DNA of 64,000 bases. Source: Mycolicibacillus koreensis (GTDB taxonomy: Bacteria > Actinomycetota > Actinomycetes > Mycobacteriales > Mycobacteriaceae). The position numbers were made by a program, and so were the translations under genes. A model generated the notes under the pieces. The model saw only the letters and a list, made by a program, of their open reading frames with translations. It was not told the DNA's origin and ran no database searches. Every line of letters starts with the position of its first letter. Positions within the stretch are counted from its first letter, which is position 1. Shown here piece after piece: positions 9,091-19,004 of this stretch. The stretch covers positions 33,669 to 97,668 of the forward strand of contig NZ_NCXO01000010.1 of the NCBI RefSeq assembly GCF_002104795.1. The letters are read 5' to 3'.

Positions 9091-9309
9091 TGAGGGGTCG
9101 GGCGGGCCCCGCCGCCGAGCCGGCCGCAGGATCACGGCGGCCGTTGTGGGCGAATCGGCGTGCGCCCCGATGTTGTGACGTAAGCCACTATTGTGGGTGT
9201 CGGGCTCAACGGCGCTCCGTTGCGCAGTCTCGTTGGCCTGCGGTTATGCTTGGGGCGCGCGGCACAGCAGCCGTGTTCGCGCGGCCGCCGGGCGGGTATC
9301 GCCCAGACG

Positions 9310-9328
9310 CTTAAATAAGCTAATCTAA
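9310..9328 (+). promoter_or_regulatory. Weak IdeR-box-like site upstream of mmpS
   Basis: CTTAAATAAGCTAATCTAA matches the iron-box consensus TTAGGTTAGGCTAACCTAA at 12 of 19 positions, with 9 of 11 in the right half. It is an AT-rich island about 105 bp upstream of mmpS in an otherwise GC-rich spacer, so it could equally be just the promoter -10 region. IdeR control is relevant because MmpS4/MmpL4 export siderophores in M. tuberculosis. Confidence 0.3.
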
Positions 9329-9432
9329 CTCTCGCGTTGCGCCATGGTCGCGGTGATGGTGCACCGCCAGACGGCCCGCGGGCGGTCGACCACACATGTA
9401 ACCGGCGACGCAGGACAGGGAACTTTCAGACG

Positions 9433-9861
9433 ATGAGCGTGCTGAGGCGGGCTTGGCTGCCGCTAGTGATCGTGATCGTGGTCGTCGTCACCGGGTTCAC
9501 GGTCCACCGGATCCGGGGGTTCTTCGGTGTGGACGGCCCCGGAGGCACCGCCAGTCCCAAGTTCGAGGACACCGAACCGTTCAATCCCAAGGTCGTGACG
9601 TATGAGATCTACGGCCCCGAAGGAGCAGTGGTCGACATCAACTACCTCGACCTCGACGCCCAGCCCCAACGGGAACCGCACGCCGTGTTGCCGTGGAGGT
9701 TGACTCTGGAGAGCACGAACCCGGCGGTCAGCCCGAACATCGTGGCGCAGGGCACCACCGACACCCTCGGGTGCCGCATCTTCGTCGATGACGAGCTCAA
9801 AGACGAGAACAGCGCCACCGGCGTGCACGCGCTGACCTTCTGTCTGGTGAAGTCGGCATGA
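9433..9861 (+). CDS. mmpS: MmpS family membrane accessory protein
   Basis: This 142-residue protein has a single N-terminal membrane helix ([20 protein letters not shown], residues about 7-26) and a periplasmic beta-sandwich domain. The conserved family pattern is present: [20 protein letters not shown], a mid-domain W followed by [15 protein letters not shown], and a second Cys near the C-terminus (LTFCLVKSA). MmpS proteins partner MmpL transporters in lipid or siderophore export. The start ATG 9433 gives a short cytosolic lead. The stop overlaps the mmpL start by 4 bp (ATGA), so translation is coupled. There is no equivalent at this position between fadB and the XPB gene in H37Rv, so the operon is inserted here relative to that genome. 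Confidence 0.88.
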   Translation: MSVLRRAWLPLVIVIVVVVTGFTVHRIRGFFGVDGPGGTASPKFEDTEPFNPKVVTYEIYGPEGAVVDINYLDLDAQPQREPHAVLPWRLTLESTNPAVSPNIVAQGTTDTLGCRIFVDDELKDENSATGVHALTFCLVKSA

Positions 9862-12761
9862 GCACCCAACACGCCGCGTCGAACGAGTACCAGATCACCA
9901 AGCGGGATTTCGTCCCGGTGTGGATCCGCCGGTTGGCGGTTCCGGTGATCTTGGCCTGGGTGGGCGGCATCGTGGTGCTCAACCTCATCGTGCCGCAGCT
10001 CGAAGAGGTCGGCGAGATGCGCACGGTGTCGATGACGCCGGAGAACGCGCCGTCGATGATCGCGATGAAGCGGATCGGCGAGGTCTTCGAGGAGTTCGAG
10101 TCCAACAGTTCGGCGATGGTGGTGTTGGAGGCCAACAACCGCACCCTCGGTGACGCCGACCACGAGTTCTACGACCGGATGGTCGAGAACCTCGAGGCCG
10201 ACCCCGAACACGTCGAGCACGTCCAGGATTTCTGGGGCGACCCGCTGACCGCCTCCGGTTCGCAGAGTTCGGACAACATGGCGTCCTACGTGCAGGTGTA
10301 TCTGCGCGGCAACCAGGGCGAGAGCCTGGCCAACGAGTCGGTGCGCGCCACCCAGAAGATCATCGCCGACACCCCCGACAAGCCCGACGGGCTCGATGTC
10401 TACGTGACCGGTCCGGCGGCCCTCTCCGCCGACCAGCACATCGCCGGTGACCGCAGCATGAAGATGATCACCGGGGTCACGTTCCTGGTGATCACGATCA
10501 TGATGCTGCTGGTCTACCGCTCGATCGTGACCGTGCTCATCGTGCTGGCGACCGTGGCGTTGACGTTGTCGGCGGCGCGCGGCACGGTGGCGTTCCTGGG
10601 CTACCACGAGATCATCGGGCTCTCGACCTTCGCCACCAACCTGTTGGTCACGTTGGCGATCGCCGCCTCCACCGACTACGCGATCTTCCTGATCGGGCGA
10701 TATCAGGAAGCACGAACGCGGGGCATGGACCGGGTCGCGTCCTACTTCGACATGTATCACGGCACCGCGCATGTCATCTTGGGCTCGGGGCTGACCATCG
10801 CCGGGGCGACGTTCTGTCTGCACTTCACCAACCTGCCGTACTTCCGGTCGTTGGGGATCCCGCTGGCGATCGGCATGACGGTCGTGGTGGCGGCGGCGTT
10901 GACGATGGGCGCCTCCGTGGTTGTGGTGGCGAGCCGGTTCGGTCTGCTGGAGCCCAAACGGGCGATGCGGGTGCGCACCTGGCGCAAGATCGGTGCGGCC
11001 ATCACCCGCTGGCCGGGACCGATCCTGGTCGCCACCATCGGTTTGTCGATGATCGGGCTGCTCACCCTGCCCGGGTATCGCACCAGCTACAACGACCGGC
11101 AGTACCTGCCCAGCGACATCCCCGCCAACGTCGGCTACGCCGCCGCCGACCGGCACTTCCCGCAGGCCCGGATGAACCCCGAGCTGCTGATGATCGAAAC
11201 CGATCACGACATGCGCAACCCGGCCGACTTCCTGGTGATCAACAAGATCGCCAAGGCCATCTTCCAGGTGGAGGGCATCGGGCGGGTGCAGGCGATCACC
11301 CGGCCGCTGGGCACCCCGATCGAGCACACCTCGATCCCGTTCCAGATCTCCATGAACGGCGTCACCCAGGAGATGAACAAGAACTACCAGCTGGACATGA
11401 TGGCCGACATGCTCAAGCAGGCCGACGACATCCAGACCACCATCGACACGATGGAGCAGATGCAGTCCATCACCTCCCAGATGGCCGACACCACCCACAG
11501 CATGGTGACCAAGATGCACTCGATGGTGCACGACATCGAGGGCATGCGTGACGCGCTGGCCGACTTCGACGACTTCTTCCGGCCGATCCGCAACTATTTG
11601 TACTGGGAGCCGCACTGTTTCGACATCCCGGTCTGCTGGTCGCTGCGGTCGATCTTCGACGCGCTCGACGGCGTCGACGTGATGACCGAGGACTTCTCCG
11701 ACATCCTGCCGGACATGGACCGACTCGATGCGCTGATGCCGCAGATGGTGGCGTTGATGCCGCACATGATCGAGACCATGACCAACATGAAGAAGTACAT
11801 GTTGACCATGTACCAGACCCAGAAGGGTCTGCAGGATCAGATGAACGCCATGCAGGAGAACTCCACCGCGATGGGGCAGGCGTTCGACGCGTCGAAGAAC
11901 GACGACTCGTTCTATCTTCCGCCGGAGGCGTTCGACAACCCCGACTTCAAACGCGGGATGAAGATGTTCTTGTCCCCGGACGGTCACGCTGTGCGCTTCA
12001 TCATCTCCCACGAGGGCGATCCGATGTCCCCGGAGGGCATCAAGCACATCGAGCCGATCAAGACCGCGGCCAAGGAGGCGATCAAGGGCACCCCGCTGGA
12101 GGGGTCGACGATCTTCCTGGCCGGCACCGCGGCGACCTTCAAGGACATGTCCGAGGGCAGCGCGATCGACTTGATGATCGCCGGACTCGCTTCGCTGGCA
12201 CTGATTTTCATCATCATGCTGATCATCACCCGCGCGATCGTCGCCGCGGCGGTGATCGTCGGCACGGTGGCGGTCTCTCTGGGTGCCTCGTTCGGGCTCT
12301 CAGTGCTGTTCTGGCAGCACATCATTGGCATGGACCTGCACTGGATGGTGTTGGCGATGTCGGTGATCATCCTGTTGGCGGTGGGCGCGGACTACAACCT
12401 GCTGTTGGTGGCGCGCTTCCGTGAAGAGGTTTATGCCGGGATGAAGACCGGCATCATCCGCGCCATGGGGGGCACCGGATCGGTGGTCACCGCGGCGGGC
12501 CTGGTGTTCGCGTTCACCATGATGTCGATGGCGGTCTCGGAGTTGGTCGTGATCGGCCAGGTGGGGACCACGATCGGGCTGGGTCTTCTGTTCGACACCC
12601 TGGTGGTGCGCTCGTTCATGACACCGTCGATTGCGGTGCTGCTGGGCCGCTGGTTCTGGTGGCCGCAGAAGCCGTGGGAGTTCACCGCGCCCGATCACCA
12701 TGTCCCGGTGAGCGAGCAGACCGAACCGTTGTCGGTGCACAGCACGCCGTCGACGTCGTAG
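9858..12761 (+). CDS. mmpL: MmpL family RND transporter, MmpL4/MmpL5 type
   Basis: This is a 967-residue resistance-nodulation-division transporter of the mycobacterial MmpL class, driven by the proton gradient. TM1 is at residues about 18-40. The proton-relay DY motifs are visible in TM4 ([17 protein letters not shown], near 270) and TM10 ([16 protein letters not shown], near 840). Residues about 510-670 form a Met-rich coiled coil (repeated MxxxM spacing such as [15 protein letters not shown]) with the [10 protein letters not shown] disulphide segment. That long coiled-coil arm is specific to MmpL4/MmpL5-type proteins that work with MmpS. Substrate is unknown; siderophores, drugs or glycopeptidolipid-like lipids are possible. 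It overlaps mmpS by 4 bp. Confidence 0.9.
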   Translation: MSTQHAASNEYQITKRDFVPVWIRRLAVPVILAWVGGIVVLNLIVPQLEEVGEMRTVSMTPENAPSMIAMKRIGEVFEEFESNSSAMVVLEANNRTLGDADHEFYDRMVENLEADPEHVEHVQDFWGDPLTASGSQSSDNMASYVQVYLRGNQGESLANESVRATQKIIADTPDKPDGLDVYVTGPAALSADQHIAGDRSMKMITGVTFLVITIMMLLVYRSIVTVLIVLATVALTLSAARGTVAFLGYHEIIGLSTFATNLLVTLAIAASTDYAIFLIGRYQEARTRGMDRVASYFDMYHGTAHVILGSGLTIAGATFCLHFTNLPYFRSLGIPLAIGMTVVVAAALTMGASVVVVASRFGLLEPKRAMRVRTWRKIGAAITRWPGPILVATIGLSMIGLLTLPGYRTSYNDRQYLPSDIPANVGYAAADRHFPQARMNPELLMIETDHDMRNPADFLVINKIAKAIFQVEGIGRVQAITRPLGTPIEHTSIPFQISMNGVTQEMNKNYQLDMMADMLKQADDIQTTIDTMEQMQSITSQMADTTHSMVTKMHSMVHDIEGMRDALADFDDFFRPIRNYLYWEPHCFDIPVCWSLRSIFDALDGVDVMTEDFSDILPDMDRLDALMPQMVALMPHMIETMTNMKKYMLTMYQTQKGLQDQMNAMQENSTAMGQAFDASKNDDSFYLPPEAFDNPDFKRGMKMFLSPDGHAVRFIISHEGDPMSPEGIKHIEPIKTAAKEAIKGTPLEGSTIFLAGTAATFKDMSEGSAIDLMIAGLASLALIFIIMLIITRAIVAAAVIVGTVAVSLGASFGLSVLFWQHIIGMDLHWMVLAMSVIILLAVGADYNLLLVARFREEVYAGMKTGIIRAMGGTGSVVTAAGLVFAFTMMSMAVSELVVIGQVGTTIGLGLLFDTLVVRSFMTPSIAVLLGRWFWWPQKPWEFTAPDHHVPVSEQTEPLSVHSTPSTS

Positions 12762-12776
12762 CGCCGTGAGGCCGGC

Positions 12777-13006
12777 GCGGGCCGGCGTTAGCGGCGCGGG
12801 CCGGCGTTTGCCGCGGCGGGCCGGCGTTTGGCGGCACATACCGGCGTTTGCCGCGCAGGTGTGTGCACTCACGGCGAAGGGTTGTGCGCTGACGGTGTCG
12901 CGCCGGCCGATTTCTGCGCCGTGAGTGCACAAGCCTTGGCGGTGGGGTCTTGGCGGCGCACAAACCTTGGCGGTGAGGCCTTGGCGGTGCACAAGCCGTC
13001 GCGGTG
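12777..13006. repeat. Repeat-rich spacer with two tandem arrays and a 15-bp inverted repeat
   Basis: The 286-bp spacer after mmpL holds three things. (1) Four copies of CCGGCGTT in about 20-bp units begin at 12782, 12801, 12821 and 12841. (2) A perfect 15-bp inverted repeat (12862-12876 and 12917-12931, TGTGCACTCACGGCG) has a 40-nt loop. (3) Units of 31 bp begin at 12927, 12958 and 12989 (the last partial), each with GCACAARCC and two CTTGGCGG. I see no gene in it. Confidence 0.7.
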
Positions 13007-13047
13007 TGCCCGCCGGGGCACCCCGTGTGGCCAGGGCGGCCGCCGAA

Positions 13048-13317
13048 CTAGGCGTGGCCGGTTCGTTCGCGGTGTTTACACCCCGGCCAGCAGCACGGCC
13101 GACGCTTGCCCTCGTCGAGTTCCTCGCAGGTGCGCCGTATCCGGCGGGCCCGGGTGGCCGCCTGCTTGGCGTCCTCGACCCAGCAGATGAACTCGTTGCG
13201 CGCCAGCGGCGTGATGTCGGCCCACGCGGCCAGCACCGCGGGATCGGCGGTGAGCGCGGCACGCAGATCGTCGGGCAGTGGGTGTACGACCCCGCCGGGG
13301 ACCGAGGTGCTGCTCAC
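13048..13317 (-). CDS. YdeI/OmdA-like small protein
   Basis: This 89-residue protein matches the C-terminal half of the YdeI/OmpD-associated (OmdA) family. The signatures are TPLARNEFICWVEDAKQAATRARRIRR and EELDEGKRRPCCWPGCKHR. The CCWPGC cluster is characteristic of the actinobacterial members. Biochemical function is unknown; some relatives were named for bacteriocin protection. GTG 13317 is preferred over a TTG 9 nt upstream. No partner genes are apparent, as the next gene on the strand is 38 bp upstream and secreted. Confidence 0.75.
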   Translation of the reverse strand: MSSTSVPGGVVHPLPDDLRAALTADPAVLAAWADITPLARNEFICWVEDAKQAATRARRIRRTCEELDEGKRRPCCWPGCKHRERTGHA

Positions 13318-13354
13318 GGTGTGCAATCTAGCAGCACACCGGCGGTGCTGACCG

Positions 13355-13735
13355 TCAGTGCTGCCCGGCCGCGTCGTCGATCACATAGCGCAGGTCCGGG
13401 CAGTATGTGGTGATCGACAGTCCCAGGAACTGCCATTTCTGCGCCTCGGTGCTGTGCCGGTCGAGGTTCTTGGTCAGGAACGAGATCGACTCGGCGGCGT
13501 TGGCGTCGAGGTGGGTGCCCAGCCGGTGGCAGGTGAGCTTGGCCAGGTAGGCGTTCTTGTCCTTCGGCGCGTAGATGCCGTAGGTCTGCAACTGCCGGTT
13601 GAACTGGCTGTCGACGTCGTCGGCGGACGCCGGAGCGGCCAGCGTCAACGGCAGCGCCGCCAGTGCTGCGACCAGCGCGGTGCGCCGCAGCCGGGAAGAA
13701 GAACGCAACCGGGAAGAAAAGCCACGCACCGCCAT
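13355..13735 (-). CDS. Secreted DUF732-like small protein
   Basis: This 126-residue protein has a cleavable signal peptide (LRRTALVAALAALPLTLAAPASA). The mature domain of about 85 residues has two cysteines (LTCHRLGTHLD and TTYCPDLR), the usual DUF732 layout of a small helical disulphide-linked domain. DUF732 proteins are abundant mycobacterial secreted proteins of unknown function. The ATG at 13735 overlaps the stop of the upstream DUF5078 gene (TGATG), so the two secreted proteins are translated together and probably act in the same place outside the membrane. Confidence 0.8.
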   Translation of the reverse strand: MAVRGFSSRLRSSSRLRRTALVAALAALPLTLAAPASADDVDSQFNRQLQTYGIYAPKDKNAYLAKLTCHRLGTHLDANAAESISFLTKNLDRHSTEAQKWQFLGLSITTYCPDLRYVIDDAAGQH

Positions 13736-14193
13736 CACCGCACCCACACCGACGGGTCATCCGGCGGGTAGTTGTGGCAGTTCTCGGTCTCCTTGGCGGC
13801 CACGCCCTTGTTGTTGAAGAAGATCTTGGCGTGGTTGGGCCAGTCGAACACCAGCGGGTCGTGGTAGATGTTCGTCGCCATCTCCTCGGAGAACGCGCGG
13901 CGCTCGGCCGGGCTGATCGAGAAGAACCAGTGGAACTTGTCGCGGGTCCGCCGCTGCACGTCCGGCGACTTGTTGTTGTAGTCGGCCATGTACCGGTCGT
14001 AGTAGATCGGGGTGAAGTCGCGGGCCGCCGCCAGGATCTGCTCCGCGGTGCAGTCGGTCGCGATGATCCGGCGCGGGATCGGGTAGTCGTCGGTGGAGTC
14101 GGCCGCCGCGACCCCGCTGAACAGGGGAGCGGCGATGCTCAGCGCCAGCGCGGCGCCGGCGGCACGCAGCGCACGCTTGGTCGTCGTCGTCAT
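13735..14193 (-). CDS. Secreted DUF5078-like protein
   Basis: This 152-residue protein has a signal peptide ([24 protein letters not shown]). The mature part starts [18 protein letters not shown] and contains the phrase [26 protein letters not shown], which I associate with the mycobacterial DUF5078 family. Two cysteines (ATDC, ENCHNY) probably pair. Function is unknown. It is translationally coupled to the DUF732 gene downstream and separated by 57 bp from the XPB helicase gene upstream. Confidence 0.75.
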   Translation of the reverse strand: MTTTTKRALRAAGAALALSIAAPLFSGVAAADSTDDYPIPRRIIATDCTAEQILAAARDFTPIYYDRYMADYNNKSPDVQRRTRDKFHWFFSISPAERRAFSEEMATNIYHDPLVFDWPNHAKIFFNNKGVAAKETENCHNYPPDDPSVWVR

Positions 14194-14250
14194 ACGGGAA
14201 TGTTAGCCGATCTCATCTTCTGTTGTCTCCCCCGGCGGGGGCAAAAATTG

Positions 14251-15900
14251 TTAGATCGCCGGGCCCAGCAGGTCGTCGGCGTCCTTGATCACATAGCCGT
14301 AGCCCTGCTCGGCGAGGAACCGCTGCCGGTGGGCGGCGTAATCGGCGTCGAGGCTGTCCCGGGAGACCACCGAGTAGAACACCGCGCCGCCGCCGTCGGC
14401 CTTCGGCCGCAGCAGCCGGCCCAGCCGCTGCGCCTCCTCCTGGCGCGACCCGAACGTCCCGGACACCTGCACCGCCACCGCCGCCTCGGGCAGGTCGATG
14501 GAGAAGTTGGCGACCTTGGAGACCACCAAGGTGGGGATCTCGCCGCGGCGGAACGACTCGAACAGCGCCTCGCGGGTGGCCGTCTTGGTGGAGCCCTGGA
14601 TGATCGGCGCGTCGAGTTGCTCGCCGAGTTCGTCGAGTTGATCGAGGTAGGCGCCGATCACCAGGGTCGGCTCCCCGGCGTGTTTGGCCAGGATGGAGCG
14701 CACCACCGCGACCTTGGAGTGCGCCGTCGAGCACAGCCGGTAGCGCTCGTCGGGCTCAGCGGTGGCGTAGCGCATCCGTTCGGACTCGGTCATCGTCACC
14801 CGCACCTCGATGCACTCGGCCGGTGCGATCCAGCCCTGGGCTTCGATGTCCTTCCACGGAGCGTCGTAGCGTTTCGGTCCGATCAGGGAGAACACGTCGC
14901 CCTCGCGGCCGTCCTCGCGGATCAAGGTGGCGGTCAGCCCGAGCCGGCGCCGTGACTGCAGATCGGCGGTCATCCGGAACACCGGGGCCGGCAGCAGGTG
15001 CACCTCGTCGTAGATGATCAGCCCCCAGTCGCGGCTGTCGAACAGTTCCAGGTGGCGGTACTCGCCCTTGGTGCGTCGGGTGATCACCTGATACGTCGCG
15101 ATCGTGATCGGCCGGATCTCCTTGCGCTCCCCGGAGTATTCGCCGATCTCGTCCTCGGTCAACGTGGTGCGTGCCAACAGTTCGCGTTTCCACTGCCGTC
15201 CGGCGACGGTGTTGGTGACCAGGATCAGCGTCGTGGCCTGCGCCTTGGCCATGGCCGCCGCCCCGACCAGGGTTTTGCCCGCCCCGCACGGCAGCACCAC
15301 CACCCCCGATCCGCCTGCCCAGAACGCGTCGGTGGCCATCTGCTGGTAGTCGCGCAGGCCCCAGCCGTCCTCGGTCAACCCGACCGGATGGGCCTCGCCG
15401 TCGACGTAGCCGGCCAGATCCTCGGCGGGCCAGCCGATCTTGAGCAGCAGCTGTTTGATGCGGCCGCGCTCGCTGGGATGCACCGCCACGATGTCGTCGT
15501 CGATGCGCTCCCCGAGCATCGGGGCGATCTTCTTGTGGCGCAGCACCTCTTCGAGGACCGCCCGGTCCAAGCTGACCAGGGTCAGCCCGTGGGCGGGGTG
15601 TTTGACCAGCTGCAGGCGCCCGTAGCGGGCCATGGTGTCGACGATGTCGACCAGCAGCGGCTGGGGCACCGCGTAGCGGGAGTAGCTGACCAGCGCGTCG
15701 ACGACCTGCTCGGCATCGTGCCCGGCGGCGCGGGCGTTCCACAGCGCCAGCGGGGTGATCCGGTAGGTGTGCACGTGTTCGGGGGCCCGTTCCAGTTCGG
15801 CGAACGGGGCGATCGCGGCGCGGGCGTCGCCGGCGCGCTCGTGGTCGACCTCGAGCAGCACCGTCTTGTCGGACTGCACGATCAGCGGTCCGTCGGTCAT
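14251..15900 (-). CDS. XPB/Ercc3-type DNA helicase
   Basis: This 549-residue SF2 helicase equals Rv0861c (542 residues) in size and position. The N-terminal 170 residues are the damage-recognition-like domain. RecA-like domain 1 has Walker A LPCGAGKTLVG and the DEVH box (IIYDEVHLLP), with RRLGLTATLIREDG as motif III. RecA-like domain 2 carries the VVSKVANFSIDLPEA and QRLGRLLRPK motifs. XPB is a 3'-5' helicase that unwinds DNA in repair; the mycobacterial enzyme is ATP-dependent and presumed to act in nucleotide excision repair. The helicase-associated gene lies 55 bp upstream on the same strand, so the two probably form an operon. Confidence 0.92.
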   Translation of the reverse strand: MTDGPLIVQSDKTVLLEVDHERAGDARAAIAPFAELERAPEHVHTYRITPLALWNARAAGHDAEQVVDALVSYSRYAVPQPLLVDIVDTMARYGRLQLVKHPAHGLTLVSLDRAVLEEVLRHKKIAPMLGERIDDDIVAVHPSERGRIKQLLLKIGWPAEDLAGYVDGEAHPVGLTEDGWGLRDYQQMATDAFWAGGSGVVVLPCGAGKTLVGAAAMAKAQATTLILVTNTVAGRQWKRELLARTTLTEDEIGEYSGERKEIRPITIATYQVITRRTKGEYRHLELFDSRDWGLIIYDEVHLLPAPVFRMTADLQSRRRLGLTATLIREDGREGDVFSLIGPKRYDAPWKDIEAQGWIAPAECIEVRVTMTESERMRYATAEPDERYRLCSTAHSKVAVVRSILAKHAGEPTLVIGAYLDQLDELGEQLDAPIIQGSTKTATREALFESFRRGEIPTLVVSKVANFSIDLPEAAVAVQVSGTFGSRQEEAQRLGRLLRPKADGGGAVFYSVVSRDSLDADYAAHRQRFLAEQGYGYVIKDADDLLGPAI

Positions 15901-15955
15901 CGGTGCGGCTCCCTGGGTTCGTCGCGGGTGGTCGTCTGGGCGGTCATCTCACCCA

Positions 15956-18217
15956 TTATCCCGACGCGGTCGCCACCACCGAGGTGATGCGGTGGATGGC
16001 GAAGTCGCGCATCCGCTCGGAGGTGGAGTCCCAGGCCTGCAGTTGGCTGCCGCGCACCGCCACCGGGGTGACCACCCGTTGGCTGGCCATCCCCGCCGGG
16101 TCGATGTAGCCGATGAGCACGGTGTGATGGTGAAACGCCGCCTGCTTCAGCACCTCGACAGTGTCGGCCGGATCGAGTCGCGCCGGGGCGCTGGTACCGC
16201 CTCCGACGCGGCGCAGCACCGCCACCACCGCGCCGAGGGTCTCGCGGGTGGGCCCGACGTTCGCGGGCCGGGTGAGGCGGCGCTGCGCGGTCGGCGGCAC
16301 CCGCGCCCCCCGCGGGGAGAGGTCGACGACGGTTCCGCTGGCGTCCTCGGCGGCCGGGGCGAACCCGGCGTCGCGCAGAGCGGCGAGCACCTCGGCGATC
16401 GGGGCCTGGGCGACGGCCACCGTCGGTGCCAGCAGCCGCAGGCCGGCCCGTTCGGCGGCGGGTCCGGCGAGGGCCTGGGCCAGCAGCGTGGTGTCCTCGC
16501 AGCGCACGAACGCCGCGGCGATGCCCACCCGCAGTTGACCGTGGCGGCGCGCCACGTCGTCGATGAGGTAGGTCAAGCCCTGCGGTACCGGGGTGCTCGA
16601 GCGTCGTTCGAAGAACGCCTGGACTCCGCTGCCGGTGCGGCCGACATCCAGCGCCCGGCGGATCGAGGATTCACTGACCCGGTAGACCATCGCCGCACCG
16701 GCCGATTCGACGTCGGCGACGACGGCGAGTTCGTCGGCCAGGTCGCGCTCCAGCGGACCGGGCACCACCACGGTCAGGTCGGCCTGCACCAGGAAGTGGT
16801 CGACGGGGGCGGGCAGGGCGCGCTCCATCGCGTCGAGCAGCGCCGACTGCGCGGCGGTGTCGTCGAGCAGCAGCCGTCCGGGTGTGCTCAGCGCGCCGCG
16901 GCCCGCGAGCCCGACCCGGTGGGCTTCCTCCAGCAGGTCGGCGACCGGGTCGGGTTGCAGCCGCCGTGCCCAGCGGGGGCGCCGCCACACCAGCGCCGCC
17001 GAGGCGGAGGTGGGGTCGACCCCGGCGCCCGGCGGCGCCTGCGCCAACAATCCGAGCAGCAGCCGCCGGTCCAGCGGCGCGGCAGTGGAGTACAGCGCCT
17101 CCGACAGCGCACCGTAGATCCGACCGTCCGGGCTGCGGTGGCCGATCAGGGAGGGCCGTGACGGCAGGTCCAGCCAGGTGCGGGCGAGCACCTGCCAGCG
17201 TCCGGCGGTGCCCAGGTCGCCGAACCGGTCGGCGCCCACCGTCGGGGCCCAGAACGGGCCGTCGCCGTCCTCGGGTTCGGGATCGGGCAGGCCGCTGGCG
17301 ATGAGCCCGGCAGCGGCGGCCAGTTGCAGGATCAGGCTGAGCCGGGTCTCGCCGATCCCGGTCGCTTTGGCCAGCCGGCGGGCTTCACGCACCCCCATCC
17401 CGCCGCTGCGCAGCTCGGGGACCGGGTCGCGGGAAAGATGGTCGAGCACGACGTCGAGTTCGCGCAGCAGGTCGAGGGCGCCGCCGGCGGCGGTGGCGTC
17501 CACGTCGGCCTCGGTGGTCGTCGCGGTCACCGGGTCGGGGGCGGTCAGTGATCGCGGGCCGGGCTGCTCACCGCGCAGCACCTGCCCGACAGCGCGCGGC
17601 AGGATGACGGTCTCGTCGTCGAGTTGCCGCAGCAGCCCGGCGGCGAGCAGCCGCGGCACCGGGCGTTGCGGCGGGGTGTCGGGGGCGGCGTCGCGGGTTC
17701 GCCCCAGCGGTGAGCCCTCGACGAGCCGGTCGAGCACCGCGCGCTGCGGCTCGTCGAGGGCGTCGAGGATCGCGGAGAGCTCGGCGAACGTGCGTGTCTC
17801 GTGTTCGACGGTGACCTGACCCGGGTGCCACGGCAGACCCGCTGCCGCCTCGGCGGCGACCCGCAGGGTGTCCTCGCCCCACACCAGCGCCCGGGCGGTG
17901 AGGTCGGCGAGGGCCTCGCGCAGGGCCGGCTCCCCGGTGCGCTCGCCGATCAGGCTCACCAGCTTGGCTCGTGGCACCGGTGCGTGGTCGGCCTGCAACA
18001 CCAGCAGGGCGTCGAGCACCGCCAGGCGCAGGAAGTCCAACTCATCGCAGGCGGCGTTGATCGACTGACGGGCCTGGACCCGGGCGGCGAGCGCGGCGAT
18101 GCTGCCCGGCGGGGGCTGGGCGAGGTCGGGCCGCAACGTCAGCAGGCTGATCAACTGGTCATCGGACCGGTCGGCGAGCCACGACCCCAACGGCAGATCC
18201 GGGGTGTTCTCGGTCAT
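15956..18217 (-). CDS. Helicase-associated domain protein (Rv0862c-like)
   Basis: This 753-residue protein matches Rv0862c in length and neighbourhood. It lacks Walker motifs. Its middle carries an XPB-like helicase C-terminal domain (HFLVQADLTVVVPGPLERDLADELA, then VYRVSESSIRRALDVGRTG). The C-terminus (VLKQAAFHHHTVLIGYIDPAG followed by RVVTPVAVRGSQLQAWDS) looks like a WYL-type beta-barrel that binds ligands or nucleic acid. Such proteins sit next to bacterial XPB and are thought to assist it. ATG 18217 was chosen because MTENTPDLPLGSW matches the family start. The frame stays open upstream but in unrelated sequence. Confidence 0.82.
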   Translation of the reverse strand: MTENTPDLPLGSWLADRSDDQLISLLTLRPDLAQPPPGSIAALAARVQARQSINAACDELDFLRLAVLDALLVLQADHAPVPRAKLVSLIGERTGEPALREALADLTARALVWGEDTLRVAAEAAAGLPWHPGQVTVEHETRTFAELSAILDALDEPQRAVLDRLVEGSPLGRTRDAAPDTPPQRPVPRLLAAGLLRQLDDETVILPRAVGQVLRGEQPGPRSLTAPDPVTATTTEADVDATAAGGALDLLRELDVVLDHLSRDPVPELRSGGMGVREARRLAKATGIGETRLSLILQLAAAAGLIASGLPDPEPEDGDGPFWAPTVGADRFGDLGTAGRWQVLARTWLDLPSRPSLIGHRSPDGRIYGALSEALYSTAAPLDRRLLLGLLAQAPPGAGVDPTSASAALVWRRPRWARRLQPDPVADLLEEAHRVGLAGRGALSTPGRLLLDDTAAQSALLDAMERALPAPVDHFLVQADLTVVVPGPLERDLADELAVVADVESAGAAMVYRVSESSIRRALDVGRTGSGVQAFFERRSSTPVPQGLTYLIDDVARRHGQLRVGIAAAFVRCEDTTLLAQALAGPAAERAGLRLLAPTVAVAQAPIAEVLAALRDAGFAPAAEDASGTVVDLSPRGARVPPTAQRRLTRPANVGPTRETLGAVVAVLRRVGGGTSAPARLDPADTVEVLKQAAFHHHTVLIGYIDPAGMASQRVVTPVAVRGSQLQAWDSTSERMRDFAIHRITSVVATASG

Positions 18218-18280
18218 CGCCGACCAGCGTAAAACAGACGCCTGCCAACATCGCCGGGCCTGACCTGTCAGAATGATCCC

Positions 18281-18469
18281 GTGGCTGACATTGTGGACAA
18301 GCGCAGGTATGTGGATAAGGGCTGGCCGGAGGTCGGCCCCGATGAGCACGCGGTGAGCGAGCTGGCGACCGACCGTGCCGGTGCGCTCTCGCCGTTCGGC
18401 GAGGTGGAGTTCCCGGTGCCGTCCGACGACCTGCCCTACGTGCATCCGGTCACGGTCGTCAACCGCTAG
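18281..18469 (+). CDS. Conserved hypothetical protein (Rv0863-like)
   Basis: A GTG at 18281 opens a 62-residue acidic protein, with a second possible start further in. It lies divergent to the helicase-associated gene (63-bp spacer) and just before moaC, the place of Rv0863 in H37Rv. The C-terminal phrase [19 protein letters not shown] looks like a conserved tail. No domain or membrane segment is visible and its function is unknown. Confidence 0.6.
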   Translation: MADIVDKRRYVDKGWPEVGPDEHAVSELATDRAGALSPFGEVEFPVPSDDLPYVHPVTVVNR

Positions 18470-18485
18470 TCGTGGGCGGCTAGTT

Positions 18486-19004
18486 GTGGGCGGGGTGGCC
18501 AGGACACGGGCGGCGGCCCCGGCGGCCCCGGCGGCCTCCGGTGAGCTCTCGCACCTCGATGAGCACGGGGCGGCGCACATGGTCGACGTCACCGACAAGT
18601 CGGCGACGCGACGCACCGCGGTCGCGGCCGGAGTGTTCCGGACCACGACGGAGGTCATGGCGCTGATCTCGGCGGGAGGCCTCCCCAAGGGCGACGCGTT
18701 GGCCACGGCGCGACTGGCCGGCATCATGGCCGCCAAACGCACCAGCGACCTCATCCCGCTGTGTCACCAACTGGCACTGACCGGGGTGGATGTCGAGTTC
18801 GCCATCGGCGAGCGGGACGTGGCGATCACCGCCTCGGTGCGCAGCACCGACCGCACCGGGGTGGAGATGGAGGCGCTGACCGCGGTCAGTGTCGCGGGAC
18901 TGACCCTTTACGACATGGTGAAGGCCGTCGACCGGGAGGCCCGCATCGATGACATCCGGGTGCTCCGCAAAGAGGGCGGCCGGCACGGAACATGGGAGCG
19001 TTGA
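18486..19004 (+). CDS. moaC: Cyclic pyranopterin monophosphate synthase MoaC
   Basis: This 172-residue protein acts with MoaA to turn GTP into cyclic pyranopterin monophosphate, the first stage of molybdenum cofactor synthesis. Family motifs are [37 protein letters not shown] (active-site Lys and His) and [28 protein letters not shown] 18486 is the first start after an upstream stop; GTG 18495 is the alternative. The stop TGA overlaps the ATG of mog. The order moaC-mog-moaE, with moaA-moaD nearby on the other strand, is the same as Rv0864 to Rv0869c. Confidence 0.92.
   Translation: MGGVARTRAAAPAAPAASGELSHLDEHGAAHMVDVTDKSATRRTAVAAGVFRTTTEVMALISAGGLPKGDALATARLAGIMAAKRTSDLIPLCHQLALTGVDVEFAIGERDVAITASVRSTDRTGVEMEALTAVSVAGLTLYDMVKAVDREARIDDIRVLRKEGGRHGTWER

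Noticed and set aside
9642..12047. An 801-codon open frame antisense to the first mmpL
   Set aside because: It is a shadow of third-position GC bias in mmpL; its His/Asp/Arg-rich sequence has no domain, and the sense strand is a clear MmpL.
12777..13006. CRISPR array
   Set aside because: The units are directly adjacent without unique spacers and no cas gene is nearby, so these are simple tandem repeats.
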